In this document: positions 15,188 to 21,795 of the stretch, piece after piece | Numbering within the stretch: the first letter of the stretch is position 1 | How the letters are laid out: each line of letters starts with the position of its first letter | Source of the DNA: Candidatus Aminicenantes bacterium UBA876 | GTDB taxonomy: Bacteria; Acidobacteriota; Aminicenantia; UBA2199 | Direction of reading: 5' to 3' | Assembly (NCBI GenBank): GCA_002294665.1 | Contig: DBFQ01000093.1 | Location: 7,915-32,312, forward strand | Length of the DNA: 24,398 nucleotides | Notes under the pieces: generated by a model | What the model was told of the DNA's origin: nothing | Database searches by the model: none | Seen by the model: the letters and a program-made list of their open reading frames with translations, nothing else | Translations under genes and position numbers: made by a program

Positions 15188-17722
15188 TCATTCCGCCTTC
15201 GGATACATCTCTTTCCAGGCCTGGGGTTGGTTCTTGAGCCAGTAATCGAACCAGGCGATGATGGTCCGCATCCACCGCCGCCGCTGGGGCGGCTCCAGGA
15301 TGAAGTGCTGCTGGTCCTTGAACGTCACCAGGGCGACCTCACGACCCAGCAGTTTCAGCGCGGCAAACATCTGGTAACTCTCCCCGGGCGGCACATTGTT
15401 GTCCTGTTCGCCGTGGAGCAGCAGCAGGGGCGTATGGATACGATCCGCCATGAACAGGGGGCTTTGATCCACGTAAAGAGACTTGCGGTTCCAGGGGAAT
15501 GAATCCGCCGACGCCACCCCGCTGTAGGAAACGCCCCAATCACCCACGCCCCAATAACTGCTCAGAGAAGAGATGCCGGCATGGGAAATCAGGGCGACAA
15601 AATTTTTCGAAGTGGCCGCCAGGTACTGGGTCAGGAAGCCTCCATAGGAAGCACCCATGCCGCCGACCCGTTGCGGATCCACGTTGGGGTGGGAGCGGGT
15701 CAAAGCCTCCACCGCAGCCACCACCTCGGCTGCGGTGTGTTTGCCCCAATCATTCACATGCACGGCGGCTGCGGATGAACCGTACCCCACGGTACCGGTC
15801 GGCTGCAATACGTAGACCATGTAGCCCTGGGCCGCGTACCAGTTCTTGGGGTAGCGGCCGCCGAAATCCCGCGACACCGGCGTGGTGCCGCCGTAGTAAT
15901 AGACAATCAGGGGATAACGGTGATTGGGATTGAACTTCGGCGGATAGTAGAGCCGACCCGGAACCATCCTGCCATCCGCGGTACGGTAATTCAGGTCTTC
16001 CACTTTGCCGAAACGAATCTGCTGGAACAATCCGGCGTTGACGTCACGCAACACGTTGACACGCTTGCGTTTCAAATCCACGCGGTAAAGACGGTGGGGG
16101 GTGGTCACTCCGGAAGCCCATGCCACAGCCAGAGGCTGCTCCCGCGACCAGTCCACCCGGTGCACCACATCCACGGGAAAATCAAGCAGTTCAAATCCCC
16201 TGTCTTTGCGCCAGGTTGCCAGAGATTCCCTGGCACCGTCCACCACCTGGAAATAGATGCCTTGATTGCGTGAATGCCAGAACCCAGTCGTAATGGAAGG
16301 GGCAAACGACCTGGAGATCGGCGTGACCGCACGCGTGGCGATATCAAAAAGAAATGCCTGCCCATCAAAATCGTTGGGGATCTCACCTGCGCTCAGCACA
16401 TTGCCCGCGCCATCAAAGGCGGAAGCTCCGCCGATGACCAGCAGGCGGCCGGAATCGGGCGCCCAGGACACTTCGTTGATCCAGGGATCCGCCAGCAGGG
16501 GCTTTCTTTCCATGGTCGCCGCATCGATCAGAATCCCTTCGTAGCGCTCATAGGGTCGCCCGGAAAGATCCGGAATTTTTCTTTCCAGCAGGATGCGTTT
16601 TCCGTCGGGACTGATCAGGGCCGAATGAAACCGTTCTTCGGGGGCTGCCAGACAGCGCGTGATGGATCCGGCTGTGTAATGGATAAACAGACCCACGCGT
16701 TGCGGCGGTGAACCGGCGCGATCAGCAATTTCCCGGACATGTTTCCATTCCGCCTGCTCCGGGGTGGGTTCTGCAGCGGTATAAACCAGATAGCGGTTGT
16801 CCGGGGACCAGCGGATGCTCTCCAGGCGGGCGACGGCTGGACAAACCGTGTGCAAGGCATGGTCTTTCAGTCGATGAACCACGATATCCGCCTTTTCCTT
16901 GTATTTGCGGATAAAAGCGAAAGCCGCGGAATCCGGCAGCCAGGTGAGCCCGCTCACCTCACCCAAACCCTCACTGGTCCAGACCACGCGCCCTGAATCC
17001 ACTTCCAGCACTTCCGTCCAGCTGCGCCGCAGGTCTCCCGCGCTCAATTGCCTGAAAGTGACCGCGACATGCCGCCCGTCCGGCGCCATTTTCACACTCG
17101 CGGCATCGGCCGCATGCAACACATGCTCGATACCCATCTCCGCTCCCGGTTCCATCGAGACCCGCAGGGGTACGGTACCGAACTCATCACTCCACTCCAG
17201 GAACGGGAGGAAGCGCGGGATGCGCTTGGGACGGACCAGCAGTTTGATCACCAGCTTGTGGCTGCCCGTGGGCAGGTGCATATCCACTCCCCAACGATCG
17301 GCATGTACGCGTGAGGTTTCCCGGGCTTCGCCATCCAGGTACACGGTGAATGCGTAATCGACGCGATCCAGCAACAGTCGTGCCGCCAACCATCGGCTGG
17401 TATTCAGCCAGGTGGCCATGTAATACACCCCGGGGGAAGATACAGCCAGGTTCTCATCGCGGTATTGACGCCATTGGAAACGGGTGTTTTCGCCCCATTC
17501 AACCTCATCCCCCATGCGCGGGATGGCGCGGCTTGCGTCCAGGTGAGAAAAACTCACCAGCGCCTCATCGGTTTTATGCGCTTCAAATTCCGCCTCGGTT
17601 ACGGGCAAGGGCCCCAGTATCAGCCATGGAGACAGTTCCTGCTTCAGACCGGCTCCCCGCAACGGAACCACAACCGCCACCATCAACACCATGCCCGCCA
17701 GGATTGTTGCTGCTCTCTTCAT
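15188..17722 (-). CDS. Secreted S9 family prolyl oligopeptidase-type serine peptidase
   Basis: The 844-residue protein has a signal peptide (about 1-24), an extra N-terminal beta domain (about 30-190), a WD40-like beta-propeller (about 195-590) and a C-terminal alpha/beta-hydrolase domain (about 600-844). The catalytic triad is visible: S692 in GASYGG, D774 in HGEQDNN and H806 in QQHF. This matches S9-type dipeptidyl or acylaminoacyl peptidases, probably periplasmic, acting on short peptides. The N-terminal domain starts with WLILGPLP and has YLDGEA and GSHKLVIKLLVRP, the look of a jelly-roll module, which standard S9 peptidases lack. The ATG has GGAGG four bases upstream. It is 103 bases downstream of the sulfatase-fold gene on the same strand and may be co-transcribed. 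Confidence 0.93.
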   Translation of the reverse strand: MKRAATILAGMVLMVAVVVPLRGAGLKQELSPWLILGPLPVTEAEFEAHKTDEALVSFSHLDASRAIPRMGDEVEWGENTRFQWRQYRDENLAVSSPGVYYMATWLNTSRWLAARLLLDRVDYAFTVYLDGEARETSRVHADRWGVDMHLPTGSHKLVIKLLVRPKRIPRFLPFLEWSDEFGTVPLRVSMEPGAEMGIEHVLHAADAASVKMAPDGRHVAVTFRQLSAGDLRRSWTEVLEVDSGRVVWTSEGLGEVSGLTWLPDSAAFAFIRKYKEKADIVVHRLKDHALHTVCPAVARLESIRWSPDNRYLVYTAAEPTPEQAEWKHVREIADRAGSPPQRVGLFIHYTAGSITRCLAAPEERFHSALISPDGKRILLERKIPDLSGRPYERYEGILIDAATMERKPLLADPWINEVSWAPDSGRLLVIGGASAFDGAGNVLSAGEIPNDFDGQAFLFDIATRAVTPISRSFAPSITTGFWHSRNQGIYFQVVDGARESLATWRKDRGFELLDFPVDVVHRVDWSREQPLAVAWASGVTTPHRLYRVDLKRKRVNVLRDVNAGLFQQIRFGKVEDLNYRTADGRMVPGRLYYPPKFNPNHRYPLIVYYYGGTTPVSRDFGGRYPKNWYAAQGYMVYVLQPTGTVGYGSSAAAVHVNDWGKHTAAEVVAAVEALTRSHPNVDPQRVGGMGASYGGFLTQYLAATSKNFVALISHAGISSLSSYWGVGDWGVSYSGVASADSFPWNRKSLYVDQSPLFMADRIHTPLLLLHGEQDNNVPPGESYQMFAALKLLGREVALVTFKDQQHFILEPPQRRRWMRTIIAWFDYWLKNQPQAWKEMYPKAE

Positions 17723-17825
17723 CTTGCCTCCAGAATGCCGCTTCTATCGGCAACCGCGGATGCCACGCCCGCTTTCAGCGGCGCATGCCCGGCCGCATTG
17801 CCGTTGATCGTTCAAGCGCTTTGGG

Positions 17826-19181
17826 CTAAAAATAGCCCAGTGTCTTTAATTTCTCCATGTCTTCTTCGCTCATGCTGCCGGGTTCGCGCACCAGTTGCTT
17901 ACTGATCTGGATGTAATCCTCCACCCGCTCAACGTATCCCTTGAGCAACCGTTGCCACGCTCCCAGCCGGGATTTGCGCTTCAGATAGAGATTGCGCTTT
18001 TCCAAGGGATCATGGATCCAGTCAAAAAAGCGATAGCGGTGATTGCGGGGAGAAAGCATCAGCTTTTCTCCCGCCTGGACCAGGGAGTAAGCGATCGGCT
18101 CCACCTTGTGATGGTAATAACGTCCACGCCTGAAATGCACGGCGCCTTTGTATGCCTCGGAAAAAATCGCCCGCCCCGCCTCGGGGATGAACAGATCGCG
18201 ACCAATCATCCAATCCGGGCGATCCAGGCCCAGTAATTCCAGCAGCGTGGGGGCCACATCTTCCAGCGAAACCTCATGCTGCATCCGGGTTCCCGCCCTC
18301 CGATCGCGCGGGAGTTTCACCATCAGGGGCACATGCAGGGTGGCATTGAACAATTTACGCCCATGGCCGCGTTCACCGTGTTCCCCGAAACTTTCTCCAT
18401 GATCGGACATGAACACCACAATGGCGCGATCAAACAAACCGTCTTTGCCCAGACGATCGATCAGGCGACCGATATGGTGGTCCACAAAACCCACTTCGGT
18501 ATCATAGTTGCGCATATCGGAAAAATCGCTGTCCGGATGGTAAAGTTTTTTGTTCCAGCGGTTGTAATCGAAGTCGAATTCCTCGTGGTGAAGATAGGGC
18601 GCGTGCGGTTCGGAGTAGTGGACCCATAGAAAAAACGGCTCGTCTTCACAACGGTCCAGCCACTCGAAGACCCGTTCGTTAACCGTGGGAGCACGGCCTT
18701 CGGGATTGATGGTACCCAGCCAGCGCTTCTTGTCAAACACTTCTTCGTAGGTATCGAAGCCCCGATCGAGCCCGCTGAGCTTAGCTTTAAGCGGCCAGCT
18801 GGAGATGAAAGCGCCGGTCCGGTATCCCCTTGCCTTCAACAGGTCGGTCAGGGTTTCCACCTTGGGAAAGATCGGCAAGCCGTTGCGTTTGGCCCCGTGG
18901 CGATGAGGCGGCATGGATGTCAGCAGCGATGCGAATGCCGGTGTCGTCAACGGCGACGGCGTGAAACAACGCGTGAACAGAACGGACTTTTCCGCCAGGG
19001 CGTCCAGTTCGGGAGAAGTCGGGCGGGGATAACCGTAGCATCCCAGGCGGTCCGCCCGCAACGTGTCCACAGCGATAATGATCACCGGGTCGGGTCGGGC
19101 TTGTTCCGCGCCCAGGCGGTTCGCGCCCGCAAACAGAACAATCCACGTTACAAACAGAAACAGTATTCTCCAGCGAAAAAT
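17826..19181 (-). CDS. Sulfatase-fold hydrolase/transferase with Thr at nucleophile site, ATT start
   Basis: From ATT at 19181 the protein has 451 residues: an N-terminal signal or anchor (about 1-25), then an alkaline phosphatase-superfamily domain with VDTLRADRLGCYGY (D39 and D44 region), a nucleophile segment PLTTPAF (T79 at the position of the sulfatase Cys/Ser, F83 in place of Arg), and SDHGESFGEHG (D260, H261 metal ligands) with a later GHG. A Cys-type sulfatase signature is missing, so formylglycine activation is not expected; Thr nucleophiles occur in LtaS and EptA relatives. Substrate is unknown, possibly a sulfate or phosphate ester. AGGAGGTGA (19188-19196) lies correctly for the ATT; in-frame GTG (19250) and ATG (19274) inside the ferritin-like gene have no site and add a poor N-terminus. 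The gap to the ferritin-like gene is 25 bases. Confidence 0.85.
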   Translation of the reverse strand: MFRWRILFLFVTWIVLFAGANRLGAEQARPDPVIIIAVDTLRADRLGCYGYPRPTSPELDALAEKSVLFTRCFTPSPLTTPAFASLLTSMPPHRHGAKRNGLPIFPKVETLTDLLKARGYRTGAFISSWPLKAKLSGLDRGFDTYEEVFDKKRWLGTINPEGRAPTVNERVFEWLDRCEDEPFFLWVHYSEPHAPYLHHEEFDFDYNRWNKKLYHPDSDFSDMRNYDTEVGFVDHHIGRLIDRLGKDGLFDRAIVVFMSDHGESFGEHGERGHGRKLFNATLHVPLMVKLPRDRRAGTRMQHEVSLEDVAPTLLELLGLDRPDWMIGRDLFIPEAGRAIFSEAYKGAVHFRRGRYYHHKVEPIAYSLVQAGEKLMLSPRNHRYRFFDWIHDPLEKRNLYLKRKSRLGAWQRLLKGYVERVEDYIQISKQLVREPGSMSEEDMEKLKTLGYF

Positions 19182-19206
19182 TTTGTCACCTCCTGAATCA
19201 GGGCGC

Positions 19207-19710
19207 TTAATCCATGGGCCAGAAGCGGTTGTCGTACCAGACTTCTTCACGCAGGTGATCGTCCATCTCTGCAAACAGGGTCATATGGGTGGTTTCCCAA
19301 TCCGCCAGCCACTGGTACAAACGGCGCTCATCCGCATCCTGGGTGGCGCGGGCGCGTGAGGAATAATACTCAACCGCCTTTTTCTCAAAATCCAGGGCGG
19401 CGGAGATCACGGCGGCCTCGTAACCGGCGGCGGTGATTTCCTGCAACACCTTGTCGGTCAGAGCGCGATCCACCGCTTCCTGGTCGGCCGTCTCCAGGTC
19501 CGGCAGCGCAAACGACCCGTCCTTGTTCAAGCTGGCATATTGCCGCGACAGAATTTCAATATGCTGCTCTTCTTCACCGGCCAGCAGACGGAACAACTCA
19601 CGCACCGCAGCTTTGGCCTGGCTGGCCGCCACCGACTCATACAACGCGCGACCGCGGTGTTCCAGCAGTATCGCGCCCTTGATGATATCAATCTGCTCAT
19701 TTTTTCCCAT
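19207..19710 (-). CDS. Ferritin-like/rubrerythrin-type diiron protein
   Basis: The 167-residue helical protein carries the ligands of a four-helix diiron site: E17 (LLEHRG), E47 and H50 (EEEQH), E109 (DFEKKAVEYY), and E139 and H142 (WETTH). It lacks the C-terminal rubredoxin domain of rubrerythrin, so it belongs to the short rubrerythrin-like group, cytoplasmic proteins linked to peroxide or iron handling in anaerobes. The start at 19710 has AAGGAGG six bases upstream; the ATG at 19776 in the same frame lies within the promoter. The sulfatase-fold gene follows after 25 bases, so both are probably on one transcript, an unexpected pairing. Confidence 0.9.
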   Translation of the reverse strand: MGKNEQIDIIKGAILLEHRGRALYESVAASQAKAAVRELFRLLAGEEEQHIEILSRQYASLNKDGSFALPDLETADQEAVDRALTDKVLQEITAAGYEAAVISAALDFEKKAVEYYSSRARATQDADERRLYQWLADWETTHMTLFAEMDDHLREEVWYDNRFWPMD

Positions 19711-19731
19711 TGATGGCCTCCTTTTTATTCT

Positions 19732-19761
19732 ATTGTAGCACAGCAAAAAAACTCCTGGAAA
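19732..19761 (-). promoter_or_regulatory. Candidate promoter of the ferritin-like operon
   Basis: On the minus strand TTTCCA (19756-19761) and TACAAT (19732-19737) are 18 bases apart. The start site would be near 19725, giving a short leader that just includes the ribosome binding site. Confidence 0.5.
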
Positions 19762-19766
19762 CCGGC

Positions 19767-19795
19767 TTGCTTTCACCCGGCCCGGTGTCTATACT
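19767..19795 (+). promoter_or_regulatory. Candidate promoter of the SDR gene
   Basis: TTGCTT (19767-19772) and TATACT (19790-19795) are 17 bases apart. The start site is near 19802 and AGGGG (19804-19808) precedes the ATG at 19816. It lies back to back with the promoter of the ferritin-like gene; the -35 boxes are five bases apart. Confidence 0.55.
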
Positions 19796-19815
19796 CAGAA
19801 ATCAGGGGATGACGC

Positions 19816-20802
19816 ATGAGTGATTACTGGGATTCCCTCCGGATCGGTGTCACGGGGGCCGGAGGATTTATCGGCAGCCGCCTGGTACGGGCCCTGGCCG
19901 CCAACGGGGCCCGCGTGCGGGCCCTGGTACACCAGACTCCACTGGCGGAAAACGTGGAAATTCTGCGCGGGGACGTGACCGATGCCGGCTTCATGGCGAA
20001 ATTCTGTGACGGTCTGGACGGAATATTCCACCTGGCCACAGCCCTGGGCAATCGCCGCATTCCCCAGAGTGAATTCATGCGCATCAATGCGCACGGCACC
20101 ACCGTGCTGTTGCAACAGGCACGCCGGGCCGGAGTAAAGCGGGTGGTCCACTTCGGCAGTGCCGGAATTTTCGGCCGCACGTCCGGACGTGAACTGCTCA
20201 CGGAGCAGCACCAGGGCCATCCGGTGGACGCCTACGAAAAAAGCAAGGCCGCCGGGGAACAGGCGGCCATGTCCTGGGAATCATTGCCCGAAGTGTGTGT
20301 GATCCGTCCCGGTTGGGTATACGGCGAAGGCGATCCCCGCACGTTCAAACTGATCAGGCGCATTCATTCGGGACTCTTCTTTATCGCGGGCAGCGGCCGC
20401 ATCCTGCAGACTCCCGTGTACATCGACGACCTGGTCGCAGCCGCACTGGCTGTTTACCGCCAGGGAATTCACGGCCGTGACTACAACGCCGCCGGGAACG
20501 CCGTCACGGTAAACGAATTGACAAAAGCAATCGCGGTTGCCCTCGGGCGTAACCGGCGTTTTGCACATATACCGGTCAGCCTGCTGCTGCCGGCGGCCTG
20601 GATCATGGAGCCCCTTTTCGCGCTCGCCGGCAGAGAAGCCCCGCTTAACCGCGCGCGACTGGCGTTTTTCCGTCGCGGCAAACCCCTGGACTCCACCCGC
20701 ATCCGCACGGAGCTGCGTGTCGGCTTTGACACATCCCTGCAGCAAGGCCTGGAAAAAACCGTGCGCGGTTATCGCGAGATGGGCTGGCTGCCGCCCGCAT
20801 GA
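19816..20802 (+). CDS. NAD-dependent epimerase/dehydratase (extended SDR)
   Basis: The 328-residue enzyme has the dinucleotide-binding motif G14-A-G-G17-F-I-G20 at the N-terminus, an acidic patch GDVTDA, HLATALG, and the catalytic Y140-x-x-x-K144. The C-terminal half has PVYIDDLVAAAL, usual for extended short-chain dehydrogenases that act on nucleotide sugars, sterol-like lipids or flavonoids. The exact substrate cannot be read. AGGGG is seven bases upstream of the ATG. The acyltransferase gene follows after 38 bases on the same strand, which suggests a shared role in making or modifying a surface sugar or lipid. Confidence 0.9.
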   Translation: MSDYWDSLRIGVTGAGGFIGSRLVRALAANGARVRALVHQTPLAENVEILRGDVTDAGFMAKFCDGLDGIFHLATALGNRRIPQSEFMRINAHGTTVLLQQARRAGVKRVVHFGSAGIFGRTSGRELLTEQHQGHPVDAYEKSKAAGEQAAMSWESLPEVCVIRPGWVYGEGDPRTFKLIRRIHSGLFFIAGSGRILQTPVYIDDLVAAALAVYRQGIHGRDYNAAGNAVTVNELTKAIAVALGRNRRFAHIPVSLLLPAAWIMEPLFALAGREAPLNRARLAFFRRGKPLDSTRIRTELRVGFDTSLQQGLEKTVRGYREMGWLPPA

Positions 20803-20804
20803 CC

Positions 20805-20834
20805 TTGCCAAAATCATTGTTTCCGCGGTAGAAT
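20805..20834 (+). promoter_or_regulatory. Candidate promoter of acyltransferase gene, likely leaderless
   Basis: TTGCCA (20805-20810) and TAGAAT (20829-20834) are 18 bases apart. Only six bases separate the -10 box from the ATG at 20841, and no Shine-Dalgarno sequence is present. Confidence 0.45.
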
Positions 20835-20840
20835 GCGGCC

Positions 20841-21587
20841 ATGAGCACAGACAACGGCCCGATTCCCGGCGAACAGAAGACCCTGATGGACCCGGAAAAA
20901 GGCGCCGTGCGCAAGTACCGCGACCTCTTTCTGGGGCCGGTTTCAACGGGATTCTTTTTCAAATACGAAATCATCACCACCCTGTTTTCCTCCATACCCG
21001 GCGCCCTGGGTTTCGCCCTGCGCAAGCTTTTTTTCCGCCGCCTGTTCGCGTCGGTCGGCCGCGGAGTGGTGTTCGGCCGCAACATGACGATCCGCCACCC
21101 GCGCAAGATCCACATCGGCAACGGCGTCGTGTTTGACGACAACACCGTGCTGGACGCCAAGGGACGCGACAATCAGGGCATCCATATCGGTGATCATGTC
21201 GTCGTGGGCCGCAACACCATCATCAGTTGCAAAGGCGGCGATATCTTGATCGATGACTTCGCCAACATCGGACCCAACAACACGCTCCTCTCCGAAAGCA
21301 CCCTCAGAATCGGCAAATACGTGTTCACCGCCGGCCAGACCTACATGGTGGCCGGGGGCAACCACAGTTTCGAGCGCAGGGACATCCCAATCTGGCATCA
21401 ACCTTCGCGGTCCAAGGGAGGAATCGAAATCGAAGACGATGTGTGGATCGGCGCCTCCGTGACCGTGCTGGACGGAGTCAAAATCCGCACCGGATGCGTC
21501 ATCGGCGCAGGCAGCGTGGTTCATCGCCGCCTGCCCGCCTACACCGTGGCCCTGGGCAACCCGCTGGCCATCGTCAAGAAGCGCTGA
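20841..21587 (+). CDS. Hexapeptide-repeat (left-handed beta-helix) acyltransferase
   Basis: The 248-residue protein has a helical, partly hydrophobic N-terminal part (about 1-72) and then imperfect hexapeptide repeats from about 73 to 240 (segments such as IHIGNGVVFDDNTVLDAKG, IHIGDHVVVGRNTIISC and IEIEDDVWIGASVTVLDGVKIRTGCVIGAGSVV). Such proteins are trimeric, CoA-dependent acetyl- or acyltransferases of the WbbJ/maltose acetyltransferase type that modify sugars of surface polymers. The conserved NHSF near residue 175 fits the acceptor-site histidine. The acceptor is unknown. Neighbouring the SDR gene, it likely works in surface glycan or glycolipid modification. The hydrophobic N-terminal part could mediate membrane association. 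Confidence 0.88.
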   Translation: MSTDNGPIPGEQKTLMDPEKGAVRKYRDLFLGPVSTGFFFKYEIITTLFSSIPGALGFALRKLFFRRLFASVGRGVVFGRNMTIRHPRKIHIGNGVVFDDNTVLDAKGRDNQGIHIGDHVVVGRNTIISCKGGDILIDDFANIGPNNTLLSESTLRIGKYVFTAGQTYMVAGGNHSFERRDIPIWHQPSRSKGGIEIEDDVWIGASVTVLDGVKIRTGCVIGAGSVVHRRLPAYTVALGNPLAIVKKR

Positions 21588-21795
21588 CCCTGGGACGACC
21601 GGGAGATTCCGGTATCCACACCGCGCCGGCGGGCCGACCGTCCTCTTTTTGTGCCAAAACCCGGCGCGAATCACCTTTGAGAGAATCAGCTGCATGACGC
21701 GCCGCGGCAATTGTCACCGATAAGATGCATTTTTTTCGTTTTCAGTCTGGCATTCAACTTGCTGGACTTCCCCAAGTGATCTCAGGAGAGAAAAC

